The notes below the pieces were generated by a model. That model searched no databases and was not told the origin of the DNA. It saw only the letters and a list, made by a program, of their open reading frames with translations. A program made the position numbers and the translations under genes. Shown here in pieces: positions 16,794-23,875 of a stretch of DNA of 28,628 bases. The stretch is from RPQJ01 sp035554635 (GTDB lineage: Bacteria; Pseudomonadota; Gammaproteobacteria; Steroidobacterales; Steroidobacteraceae). The stretch covers positions 1 to 28,628 of the forward strand of contig DATMIB010000001.1 of NCBI GenBank assembly GCA_035554635.1, in the 5' to 3' direction. Every line of letters starts with the position of its first letter. The first letter of the stretch is position 1.

Positions 16794-17189
16794 ATGCCTG
16801 ACGTCAACGTGCTCGCCGTGGTCGTGGCGGCGGTGTCGAGCTTCATGCTCGGCGGGCTCTGGTACTCGAAGGCGCTGTTCGAGGGCGCCTGGCGACGCGA
16901 GGCCGGCGACATCCGGCCGGAGGCGGCGGGCCACCCGGCCAAGGTCTTCGGGTTGAGCTTCCTCTTCGCACTGGTCGCCGCGTTCGCGTATGCCCTGATC
17001 GTGCCGGCACCCGCAGGGGCTGCCCAGGCGCTCGTGCAGGGCCTGCTCGTCGGGGCCGGCGTGGTCGCAGCGTGCTTCGGCATCAATTATCAGTTCGCCG
17101 CGCGCAGCACGACGCTGTGGCTGATCGACGGCGGCTACCACACGGTGCAGTTCGCGCTCTACGGGCTCATCATCGGGCTCTGGCGCTGA
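16794..17189 (+). CDS. DUF1761 membrane protein
   Basis: This 131-residue protein matches DUF1761: VNVLAVVVAAVSSFMLGGLWYSKALFEGAWRREAG at the N-terminus, followed by three more hydrophobic helices (FGLSFLFALVAAFAYALIV, LVQGLLVGAGVVAACFGINY and the C-terminal HTVQFALYGLIIGLW). The function is unknown. GGGGGAG precedes the ATG. It probably shares a transcript with the MAPEG gene. Confidence 0.83.
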   Translation: MPDVNVLAVVVAAVSSFMLGGLWYSKALFEGAWRREAGDIRPEAAGHPAKVFGLSFLFALVAAFAYALIVPAPAGAAQALVQGLLVGAGVVAACFGINYQFAARSTTLWLIDGGYHTVQFALYGLIIGLWR

Positions 17190-17270
17190 CGAGGACGACG
17201 ACGGCGCGCGACGGAGCACGAGCGTGAGAGAGTGTCAGGTGCAAGCCCGAGGACGGCCGGGAAGCGCGTC

Positions 17271-18521
17271 ATGACGCGGCTGACCGACGCGCTGCCGCGC
17301 GAAGGCGCGCGCGTGCTGTTGCGACGACTGCGTCCCGGCGACCTCGCGGCGTTCCAGGCCTATCGGCACGACCCCGTCGTCGGCCTGTACCAGGGCTGGA
17401 TCGCGCAGTCCGACCGTGCCGCCAGCGAGTTCCTCGAGCAGATGCACGAGGCGGAGCCGCTGCGTTACGACGCCTGGACACAGCTCGCGATCGCGCGACG
17501 GGAGGACGACGGGCTGATCGGCGACATCGGCATCCGGGTCGCCGCCGACGGCAGCGAAGCCGAGGTCGGCTTCACGCTCGGCCGCACGGCCCAGCGGCAG
17601 GGGCTCGCGACGGAGGCGGTCAGCGCGGCGTGCGCGCTGGTCTTCGAGTTGACGCCGGCACATCGGATCCTCGCCGTCGTCGACGCACGCAACACCTCCG
17701 CCATACGGCTGGTCGAGCGCATCGGCATGCGCCGCATCGCCACCGCGCCGGCCGTGTTCCGCGGCGAGGCCTGTGTCGAGCACACCTACGAACTGCGCCG
17801 ACCGGCCGAACTCGCCGCCGCTGTCACGGCCGAGGCGATGGGCTGGCACGCCGCACGCGCGGCTGCGCGCGGCCGTCATGCGGCACGCTACGACGAGGCG
17901 TCGGCGCGCAGCTACGCGGAGCAGGCCGGGCTCGGCGCGCTCAGCGAGGCCGAACAGGACGCCCACATGACCGACATTGCGCGGGTGCTGCCGCTGCACG
18001 CCGGCATGCGCGTGCTCGACGTCGGCGCCGGGAGCGGCGCGCTCTGCGGCATCCTGTTGCGCGTTCCCGGTCTTGCAGTGACCGCACTGGAGCCCTCGGC
18101 GGCGATGCTTGCGTGCCTGCGCGCCCGCCCCGAACTCGCGCAGGTCGCGACCGTGCAGGGCCACAGCGACGACGTCGACGACGCCGACCGTTTCGAACCC
18201 GCCTCGTTCGACGTCGTGGCGGCACGCCAGGTCGTCAACGGGCTCTACGACCCGCTTGCAGCGTTCCGGCATTGGCACCGCTGGCTCAGGCCCGGTGGCG
18301 CGGTGCTCGTGATCGAGGGCCTGTACGGGCGCGACGGCTGGCGCGGTGCGTGGGAGGAGGAGATCGACGTGTTGCCGTTGTCGGCGGTGCAGACGATGGC
18401 GACCGTGCCCTACCTGCTCGAGTCCGTCGGCTTTCGGATCGAGGCGGTCGAGCGCATGCGGGCGGTCAACGCCTTGCCCGTGACGCGGACGCCGCGTTAC
18501 CTCGTCGTCGCGCGCCGCTGA
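17271..18521 (+). CDS. GNAT acetyltransferase-SAM methyltransferase fusion protein
   Basis: This 416-residue protein joins two enzymes. Residues about 10-175 form a RimJ/RimL-like GNAT domain (RVLLRRLRPGDLAAFQAYRHDP, GFTLGRTAQRQGLATEAVSAACALVF, RNTSAIRLVERIGMRRIA). After an alanine/arginine-rich linker, residues about 205-416 form a class I methyltransferase with motif I MRVLDVGAGSGALCGILL at about 247-264 and FDVVAARQVVNGLYDPLAAFRHWHRWLRPGG. Neither domain shows a frameshift. The ATG at 17271 has GGGAAG upstream; a GTG at 17232 in the same frame is an alternative. The 3' end overlaps the convergent glcF by 25 bases. It might sequentially modify one substrate, which is inference. Confidence 0.83.
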   Translation: MTRLTDALPREGARVLLRRLRPGDLAAFQAYRHDPVVGLYQGWIAQSDRAASEFLEQMHEAEPLRYDAWTQLAIARREDDGLIGDIGIRVAADGSEAEVGFTLGRTAQRQGLATEAVSAACALVFELTPAHRILAVVDARNTSAIRLVERIGMRRIATAPAVFRGEACVEHTYELRRPAELAAAVTAEAMGWHAARAAARGRHAARYDEASARSYAEQAGLGALSEAEQDAHMTDIARVLPLHAGMRVLDVGAGSGALCGILLRVPGLAVTALEPSAAMLACLRARPELAQVATVQGHSDDVDDADRFEPASFDVVAARQVVNGLYDPLAAFRHWHRWLRPGGAVLVIEGLYGRDGWRGAWEEEIDVLPLSAVQTMATVPYLLESVGFRIEAVERMRAVNALPVTRTPRYLVVARR

Positions 18522-19834
18522 TCTCCCACCCTTTCGCGCAAGGCGGGAGAGGGAGCAGGAGCGCGGGTGAGGGCAGTGTCCACGATCTCGATCCAGTGCC
18601 GCACCGGCACCGGGCTCGCCTGCCGCAAGTGCTCGAGACAGCCGACGTTGGCGGTTGCGATCACGTCGGGCGCCGCGGCCGTCAGCGACGCAAGCTTGCG
18701 CTCGCGCAGTTCACGCGAGAGTGCCGGCTGCAGGATCGAATACGTGCCGGCGGAGCCACAGCACAGTGTCGGGTGCTGGACGTCGACCAGCTCGCAGCCG
18801 ATCGCGCGCAGGATCGCCTCGACCTTGCCCGCAGTCGCTGCGCGTTGGCCGTGCTGCAGCGAGCACGGCGCCTGCCACGCGACACGGAGCGCGCGTCGCG
18901 GCGGTTCGTCGCCGGCCGCCGTCGTCCACCGGCGTCGCAATGCCTCGATGTCGAGGATTTCGCAGAGGTCGCGTGTTGCGGCCCCGACCCGCTCGGCCGC
19001 CACCCGCACGGACCGCGGCTCGTGGCGCAGGGCATGGCCGTAGTCCTTCGCAAAGACGCCACAGCCGCTCGCGGTGCTGACGATCGCCTCGGCGCCGGCG
19101 TCGAGCAGCCGGGCGCTGGCTTCGACGTTGCGCTTTACGCGGGCCAGCGCCGTCTCCGTGCCTCCGAGGTGGTGTTCCATCGCGCCACAGCATCCAACGC
19201 CTCGCGCGGGTACTAGCGTGATGCCGAGCCGGTCGAGCACGCGGGCGGCCGCGACGTTGACCTGTGGCGCAAGCCCGGGCTGCACGCAGCCTTCGAGTAC
19301 GACCATGTGACGGGCGTGACGCGACGCGGGCCACGCCAAACCGTCTGGCTGCACCGAAGCGAGTCGAGGCGGCACCAAAACGCGCATGCGCGCCGGCAGC
19401 AGCGGCCGCAGTGCCTGCCCGACACGCACCAGCGGCGTGAATAGCGCCCGGTGCGACACGACGACCCGCAACGCCGCGCGCAGCAGTCGCTCGCGCGTCG
19501 TGCGCGGGACGGGCGGCGGACGCGTTTCGACCAGCTCTCGGCCCAGGTCGACCAGACGGCCGTACTGCACCCCCGACGGGCACGCGGACTCGCAGGCACG
19601 GCAGGTCAGGCAGCGGTCGAGGTGGGCGCGGGTCGTGGCGGTCGCGACGCCACGCTCGAGCATGTCCTTGATCAGGTAGATGCGTCCGCGCGGGCCGTCG
19701 AGTTCGTTGCCGGTGACGCGGTAGGTCGGACACGCAGGCAGGCAGAAGCCGCAATGCACGCAGCGCCGGATCAGTTCCTGGGCTTCTGTGGCGAGCGGCG
19801 TGCCGGCGAGTGTCTCGGCGGGACGGGCGTACAT
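18497..19834 (-). CDS. glcF: Glycolate oxidase iron-sulfur subunit GlcF
   Basis: This 445-residue protein has two 4Fe-4S ferredoxin motifs (Cys25, 28, 31, 35 in CVHCGFCLPACP and Cys75, 78, 81, 85 in CLTCRACESACP) and two C-terminal CCG domains (GCCGAMEHH and LCCGSAGTYS). It passes electrons from the GlcDE flavoprotein towards the respiratory chain. E. coli GlcF has about 407 residues. Here the last roughly 25 residues (TRAPAPSPALRERVG...) are encoded by a REP-like palindrome and look like a secondary extension. The stop lies inside the convergent fusion gene, a 25-base tail overlap. It is 16 bases downstream of glcE. Confidence 0.9.
   Translation of the reverse strand: MYARPAETLAGTPLATEAQELIRRCVHCGFCLPACPTYRVTGNELDGPRGRIYLIKDMLERGVATATTRAHLDRCLTCRACESACPSGVQYGRLVDLGRELVETRPPPVPRTTRERLLRAALRVVVSHRALFTPLVRVGQALRPLLPARMRVLVPPRLASVQPDGLAWPASRHARHMVVLEGCVQPGLAPQVNVAAARVLDRLGITLVPARGVGCCGAMEHHLGGTETALARVKRNVEASARLLDAGAEAIVSTASGCGVFAKDYGHALRHEPRSVRVAAERVGAATRDLCEILDIEALRRRWTTAAGDEPPRRALRVAWQAPCSLQHGQRAATAGKVEAILRAIGCELVDVQHPTLCCGSAGTYSILQPALSRELRERKLASLTAAAPDVIATANVGCLEHLRQASPVPVRHWIEIVDTALTRAPAPSPALRERVGDQRRATTR
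18522..18575. repeat. REP-like palindromic element
   Basis: The stretch CTCCC(ACC)CTT-TCGCGC-AAG(GC)GGGAG at 18523-18549, followed by AGGGAGCAGGAGCGCGGGTGAGGGC, has the look of dispersed extragenic palindromes common in GC-rich Proteobacteria. Read on the minus strand it gives the peptide TRAPAPSPALRERV, a translation often seen when such repeats invade reading frames. It lies at the junction of two converging genes, the usual REP location, and may help end both transcripts. No second copy was found in the window. Confidence 0.55.
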
Positions 19835-19850
19835 CGGTTGGCGCGAGCCC

Positions 19851-20945
19851 TCAGAGCGTGGCGTAGAGGCGACCCGGGTTCAGGATACCGGCCGGATCGA
19901 ACACGCGCTTCACCCGTCGTTGCAGGTCGAGCATGGCGGGTGGGAGCGGCGCGAACACTTCCGGCATGCCGTCTTCTCCGCGAAACAGCGTGGCGTGGCC
20001 GCCGGCTTCGCGCGCGATTTCGATTGCGACGTCGCGGTCGACGTCCACGAGCCAGCGTTGCGCCCCGTGCCACTCGAAGGCGCACGCGCCGGCGCTGTCG
20101 AAGGGGCGGATGTCGGCGTTGGGAGGCACGTGCAGCCGCCACAGACGACGCTGCGCCTGCAGGAACCATGGGTGCTGCTGCTCGCGCACGTCGCGCCAGA
20201 GACGTTCTGCGGCGGCGTTGGCGAGCGTTTCGCCACCGACCGTGGCGCACACGCCGTCGAGGCCCGCGTCCGAGGCGCCGTCGAAGCGCAGCCAGAATCG
20301 CTTGTCGGCGTAGAAGCTCGCGGTAAGCGGCAGGCCGCGATGCGCGGCGTCGGCGAGCCACTCGACTGCGCCTGCCGAGTCGAGCTCGAGTCGCACGGTG
20401 CGCGTGGCAACCGGCGCCGGCAGGACTTTGAGCGAGACGTCGAGGATCACGCCCAGCACGCCGAGCGACCCGGCCAGCAACCGCGACACGTCGTAGCCGG
20501 CGACGTTCTTCATGACCTCGCCGCCGAAACGGAGCACGCGACCGTCTCCGGTCAGCAGTCGCGCGCCGAGCACCTGGTCGCGCACCGGCCCGCGCGCGAC
20601 GCGGCCGGGGCCGGCGAGGCCCGTCGCGATCGTGCCGCCGATCGTGGCCGTCGGACCGAACGACGGCGGTTCGAACGGCAGGTGTTGGCCGTGCGCGCGC
20701 AGCAGCGTCTCGATCTCGACCAGCGGCGTGCCGCCACGCGCGGTCAGCACCAGCTCGGCCGGGTCATAACGCAGGACGCCGGTGTGACCGGCGACCGCGA
20801 GCGGCTCGGCCTCGACGCGGCGGCCGTACCAGCGCTTGGTGTCGCCACCGACGATCCGCAACGCCGTGCCGCGCGTCGTTGCCGCACGCACGCGGTCGAC
20901 CAGCAGCTCGGTCAGGTCAGCGTCCGGCCGCGCTGCGGTCGTCAT
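19851..20945 (-). CDS. glcE: Glycolate oxidase FAD-binding subunit GlcE
   Basis: This 364-residue protein carries a PCMH-type FAD-binding fold: LRIVGGDTKRWYGR, LVLTARGGTPLVEIETLLRAHGQHLPFEPPSFGPTATIGGTIATGL and MKNVAGYDVSRLLAGSLGVLGVILDVSLKVLP, all typical of GlcE. It forms glycolate oxidase with GlcD and GlcF, converting glycolate to glyoxylate. The ATG is three bases after the glcD stop, so translation is probably coupled. The length is close to the E. coli protein of about 350 residues. All recognisable FAD motifs are present. Confidence 0.92.
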   Translation of the reverse strand: MTTAARPDADLTELLVDRVRAATTRGTALRIVGGDTKRWYGRRVEAEPLAVAGHTGVLRYDPAELVLTARGGTPLVEIETLLRAHGQHLPFEPPSFGPTATIGGTIATGLAGPGRVARGPVRDQVLGARLLTGDGRVLRFGGEVMKNVAGYDVSRLLAGSLGVLGVILDVSLKVLPAPVATRTVRLELDSAGAVEWLADAAHRGLPLTASFYADKRFWLRFDGASDAGLDGVCATVGGETLANAAAERLWRDVREQQHPWFLQAQRRLWRLHVPPNADIRPFDSAGACAFEWHGAQRWLVDVDRDVAIEIAREAGGHATLFRGEDGMPEVFAPLPPAMLDLQRRVKRVFDPAGILNPGRLYATL

Positions 20946-20948
20946 GTT

Positions 20949-22403
20949 TCAGAACCGCGGCAGGTGCGGGAAGGGAAGACGCCCCGCGTGCACGCGCATG
21001 GCACCGTACTCGGCGCAGCGATGCAGCGTCGGCACTGCCTTGCCCGGGTTGAGCAGGCCGTCCGGATCGAAGGCGCGCTTCAAGGCATGAAACGCCTCCA
21101 ACTCCCCGGTATCGAACTGCGAACACATCGGTCCGAGTTTCTCGACACCGACCCCATGTTCACCCGTGACCGTGCCGCCCGCCGCGACGCAGGCTTCGAG
21201 GATCTCGGCGCCGAAGCGCTCGGCGCGTTGCAGCTCGTCGGCCTTGCCCGCGTCGAACAGGATCAGCGGGTGGAGGTTGCCGTCGCCCGCGTGGAAGACG
21301 TTGGCGACGGCGAGGCCGTGCTCGCGCGACAGTTCGTCGATGCGCGCGAGCACCGCGGCGAGGTGGCGCCGTGGAATCGTGCCGTCCATGCAGTAGTAGT
21401 CGGGCGCAAGCCGGCCGACCGCCGGGAACGCCGACTTGCGTCCCGACCAGAGCCGGCGTCGTTCGTCGGCGTCGCGTGCCACCTGCAACCCGGTCGCGCC
21501 GGCCTGCTCGAGCAGACGGCGGGTGCGCGCGAGGTCCTGTTCGACGTCGGCGGCGAGCCCGTCGATCTCGCAGAGCAGCAGTGCCTGGGCGTGGAGCGGG
21601 TAGCCACAGCCCGCGAACGCTTCGGCCGCCCGCAGCGCCGGCGCGTCCATCATCTCGAGCCCGGCCGGGACGATGCCGGCCGCGATCAGCGTGCCGACCG
21701 CGTCGGCGCAGCGGCCGACGTCGTCGAACGCCGCGAGCAGCAGCTCGACGCGTCGCGGCAGTGGCAGCAACCGCACCGTCACCTCGACCACGACACCGAG
21801 CATGCCCTCGGAGCCGATCACCAGCGACAGCAGGTTGAGGCCCGGCGCATCGCCGGCGTCCGCGCCGACTGTCAACAGCTCGCCGCCCAGGGTGACGAGC
21901 TGCAACTCGACGACGTTGTGGACCGTGAGTCCGTACTTGAGGCAGTGCACGCCGCCCGAGTTCTCGGCGACGTTGCCGCCGACCGTGCAGGCGACCTGCG
22001 AGGACGGGTCGGGTGCGTAGTACAAACCGTAGGGTGCCGCCGCTTCGGACACGGCGAGGTTGGTGACGCCCGGTTCGACGCGCGCCAAGGCGCGGACCGG
22101 GTCGACCTCGAGGATGCGGTCGAGCCGCGACAGCACGAGCAGCAGTCCGCCCGGCACGGGCAGCGCGCCGCCGGAGAGCCCGGTGCCCGCGCCGCGTGCG
22201 ACGACGGGCACGCGATGTTGGCGGCACAGACGCAGGGTTTCGCGAACCTGCTCGACGCTCGTGGGCAGCGCGACCAGGTCGGGTGGATGACGGTGGGCGG
22301 TGAGTGCGTCGCATTCGAAGGCGACGCAGGCGTCGGGCGAGATCAGGAGGCCCGGTCCGAGGACCGCGGCCAGGTCGGAGACGAGCCGTTCGTCAGCGGC
22401 CAC
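20949..22403 (-). CDS. glcD: Glycolate oxidase catalytic flavoprotein GlcD
   Basis: This 484-residue protein is the FAD-linked catalytic subunit. The N-terminal FAD_binding_4 region includes PVVARGAGTGLSGGALP, PDPSSQVACTVGGNVAENSGG and LVIGSEGMLGVVVEVTVRLLP. The C-terminal FAD-oxidase domain includes FHAGDGNLHPLILFD and TVTGEHGVGVEKLGPM. These are the GlcD/D-lactate dehydrogenase family motifs, and adjacent glcE and glcF specify glycolate oxidase. It starts with GTG at 22403, overlapping the last 11 bases of rpiA, with GGAG about six bases upstream. A C-terminal tail of about 20 residues after the CAEYGAM block is slightly longer than usual. Confidence 0.92.
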   Translation of the reverse strand: MAADERLVSDLAAVLGPGLLISPDACVAFECDALTAHRHPPDLVALPTSVEQVRETLRLCRQHRVPVVARGAGTGLSGGALPVPGGLLLVLSRLDRILEVDPVRALARVEPGVTNLAVSEAAAPYGLYYAPDPSSQVACTVGGNVAENSGGVHCLKYGLTVHNVVELQLVTLGGELLTVGADAGDAPGLNLLSLVIGSEGMLGVVVEVTVRLLPLPRRVELLLAAFDDVGRCADAVGTLIAAGIVPAGLEMMDAPALRAAEAFAGCGYPLHAQALLLCEIDGLAADVEQDLARTRRLLEQAGATGLQVARDADERRRLWSGRKSAFPAVGRLAPDYYCMDGTIPRRHLAAVLARIDELSREHGLAVANVFHAGDGNLHPLILFDAGKADELQRAERFGAEILEACVAAGGTVTGEHGVGVEKLGPMCSQFDTGELEAFHALKRAFDPDGLLNPGKAVPTLHRCAEYGAMRVHAGRLPFPHLPRF

Positions 22404-23061
22404 GCGGCTCCAGCGTGTCGACGCCCGCGTCCGTGCCGATCAGCAGCACGTCGGCGCCGCGTTGCGCGAACAATCCGACCGTGACGACGCCGGCGACCTG
22501 GTTGATCTCGCGTTCGAGCGCGACGGGGTCGGCGATGTCGAGGCCGTGCACGTCGAGGATGTGGCCGCCGTTGTCGGTGACCGTGCCTTCGCGCCAGACC
22601 GGACGACCGCCCAGGCGCTGCAGTTCCCGTGCCACGTGGCCGCGAGCCATCGGGATCACTTCGACCGGCAGCGGGAAGCGGCCGAGTCGCTCGACCAGCT
22701 TCGCCTCGTCGACGATGCAGACGAAACGGCGCGAGATGGCGGCGACGATCTTCTCGCGCGTCAGCGCCGCGCCGCCGCCCTTGATCAGGTGCAGGTCACG
22801 GGTGGCTTCGTCGGCGCCGTCGACGTACACGTCGAGCGCCTCCACCTCGTTCGGGTCCAGCACGGCGATGCCGTGTGCCGCGAGGCGCTTGGTGCTGGCC
22901 TCGGAGCTCGAGACGGCGCCGGCAATGCGTTGCGGCATGGCAGCGAGCGCGTCGATGAAGAAATTGACGGTCGACCCGGTGCCGACGCCGATGACGGTGC
23001 CGGGGGTGACGTACTCGATCGCCGCGGTGGCGGCGCGCTGCTTCTTCGTGTCCTGGCTCAT
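22393..23061 (-). CDS. rpiA: Ribose-5-phosphate isomerase A
   Basis: This 222-residue protein has all RpiA landmarks: IGVGTGSTVNFFIDAL (phosphate binding), VSSSEASTKRL, YVDGADEATRDLHLIKGGGAALTREKIVA (catalytic Asp, Glu and Lys region) and GTVTDNGGHILDV. It interconverts ribose-5-phosphate and ribulose-5-phosphate in the pentose phosphate pathway. I chose the ATG at 23061 because MSQDTKKQRAATAAI aligns with family N-termini, although no strong Shine-Dalgarno is seen. Its 3' end overlaps glcD by 11 bases, so the glc genes probably depend on rpiA transcription. A terminator-like hairpin lies 42 bases upstream. Confidence 0.95.
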   Translation of the reverse strand: MSQDTKKQRAATAAIEYVTPGTVIGVGTGSTVNFFIDALAAMPQRIAGAVSSSEASTKRLAAHGIAVLDPNEVEALDVYVDGADEATRDLHLIKGGGAALTREKIVAAISRRFVCIVDEAKLVERLGRFPLPVEVIPMARGHVARELQRLGGRPVWREGTVTDNGGHILDVHGLDIADPVALEREINQVAGVVTVGLFAQRGADVLLIGTDAGVDTLEPRGR

Positions 23062-23102
23062 CGTGCTGCTGCCCGTGCTGCTTTTCCGGACCCCGGAAAC
23101 AA

Positions 23103-23126
23103 CTGTGCCCGCTTGCGCGGGCACAG
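23103..23126 (-). terminator. Intrinsic terminator-like hairpin between the Lys/Ala gene and rpiA
   Basis: A perfect 10-bp stem pairs 23103-23112 (CTGTGCCCGC) with 23117-23126 (GCGGGCACAG) around a TTGC loop. On the minus strand it is followed by TTGTTT, a short T-tract. It lies 62 bases after the Lys/Ala microprotein stop and just before rpiA, so it would end that transcript or attenuate read-through into rpiA-glcDEF. Confidence 0.65.
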
Positions 23127-23188
23127 TCGTGTTGCTGAATCGGCGGCGGTCTCTCTTGCGAAGGATCGCCGCCTCTTCTTCAGCGACC

Positions 23189-23257
23189 TTACTTCTTCTT
23201 CGCCGCCTTCTTCTTGGTGGCCTTCTTCTTGGTCGCCTTCTTTGCCTTAGCTGCCAT
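23189..23257 (-). CDS. Lysine/alanine-rich 22-residue microprotein
   Basis: An ATG at 23257 opens a 22-codon frame ending in TAA. The product starts MAAKAKKATKKK and continues with near-repeats of ATKKK and AAKKK, so it consists only of Met, Ala, Lys and Thr, with 12 lysines. GGAG sits eight bases before the ATG. A promoter with an upstream A-tract precedes it and a hairpin terminator follows, so it appears to be a complete transcription unit. The composition resembles histone H1-like or AlgP-type C-terminal tails and suggests nucleic-acid binding, which is inference. I do not recognise a named family. The alternative is that the RNA, not the peptide, is functional. Confidence 0.62.
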   Translation of the reverse strand: MAAKAKKATKKKATKKKAAKKK

Positions 23258-23293
23258 GATCAAATCTCCATGTCGGGTTAGTCCCGGGCGCAG

Positions 23294-23343
23294 TATTTAC
23301 AGAAATCAAATTTGAATTGCAATACCGCCGTCACGATTTTTTT
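23294..23343 (-). promoter_or_regulatory. Sigma-70-type promoter with A-tract for the Lys/Ala gene
   Basis: On the minus strand TTGCAA (23322-23317) and TAAATA (23299-23294) are separated by 17 bases. An A7 run (23343-23337) lies about 50-56 bases before the expected start site near 23287, the position of a distal UP-element. The whole block is strikingly AT-rich against the GC-rich surroundings. The -10 matches the consensus only partly. Confidence 0.55.
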
Positions 23344-23354
23344 GGTAAGGCATC

Positions 23355-23378
23355 TCGTCGCGCGATCGCTCGCGACGA
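23355..23378 (-). terminator. Hairpin downstream of the EVE gene
   Basis: TCGTCGCG (23355-23362) pairs perfectly with CGCGACGA (23371-23378) around an eight-base loop. It begins nine bases after the EVE-protein stop on the minus strand. No T-tract follows in that direction, so it may protect the 3' end or terminate only weakly. Confidence 0.4.
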
Positions 23379-23387
23379 CGAAAACGA

Positions 23388-23861
23388 TCAGCGACGTTCG
23401 CGCAGCGAGAGGATGAAGCGCCACTCGGCGTCGCTCACCGGCGTGACCGAGAGTCGGTTGCCGCGCTTCAGGACCACCATCTCACGCAACTCGTCGCTTG
23501 CATGCTCGCGCAGCTCCGGCAGCGTAATTACAGGCATTATCCGTCGCACGAGCTGCACGTCGACGCTGAACCATCGCGGCTCCTCCGCCGTGCTCGCGGC
23601 ATCGAAGTACTCGCTCTTGCGGTCGAACTGGCTCGGATCCGCGTACGCCTCGCGCACGACCTTCACGATGCCGGCGATGCCGGGAACCTCGCAGCTCGAG
23701 TGATAAAAAAAAGCGAGGTCGTCCTTGCGCAAACCGTCCCGAAGCAGGTTCCGGGCCTGGTAGTTGCGCACGCCTTCCCACCCCGTCGTGCGCTTCGGGG
23801 CACGTGCGAGGTCGTCGATGCCGAAGACGTCGGGTTCGGACTTGAGCAGCCAGTGCGACAT
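23388..23861 (-). CDS. EVE-domain (PUA-like) protein
   Basis: This 157-residue protein is a full-length bacterial EVE/thymocyte nuclear protein 1-like member: HWLLKSEPDVFGIDDLARAP, WEGVRNYQARNLLRDGLRKDDLAFFYHSSCEVPGIAGIVKVVREAYAD and the C-terminal VVLKRGNRLSVTPVSDAEWRFIL. EVE domains bind modified bases in DNA or RNA (established for the fold); the target here is unknown. It starts 14 bases after the ygfA stop and is probably cotranscribed. I chose the ATG at 23861 because the family begins MxHWLLKSEP. Confidence 0.92.
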   Translation of the reverse strand: MSHWLLKSEPDVFGIDDLARAPKRTTGWEGVRNYQARNLLRDGLRKDDLAFFYHSSCEVPGIAGIVKVVREAYADPSQFDRKSEYFDAASTAEEPRWFSVDVQLVRRIMPVITLPELREHASDELREMVVLKRGNRLSVTPVSDAEWRFILSLRERR

Positions 23862-23875
23862 GGGGGATTCCGGTT

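Noticed and set aside
23362..23370. GCGATCGC-type octamer here and again near 25950, considered as a dispersed HIP1-like repeat
   Set aside because: Only two or three occurrences are seen, which is expected by chance at this GC content. The copy here is simply the loop region of a hairpin.
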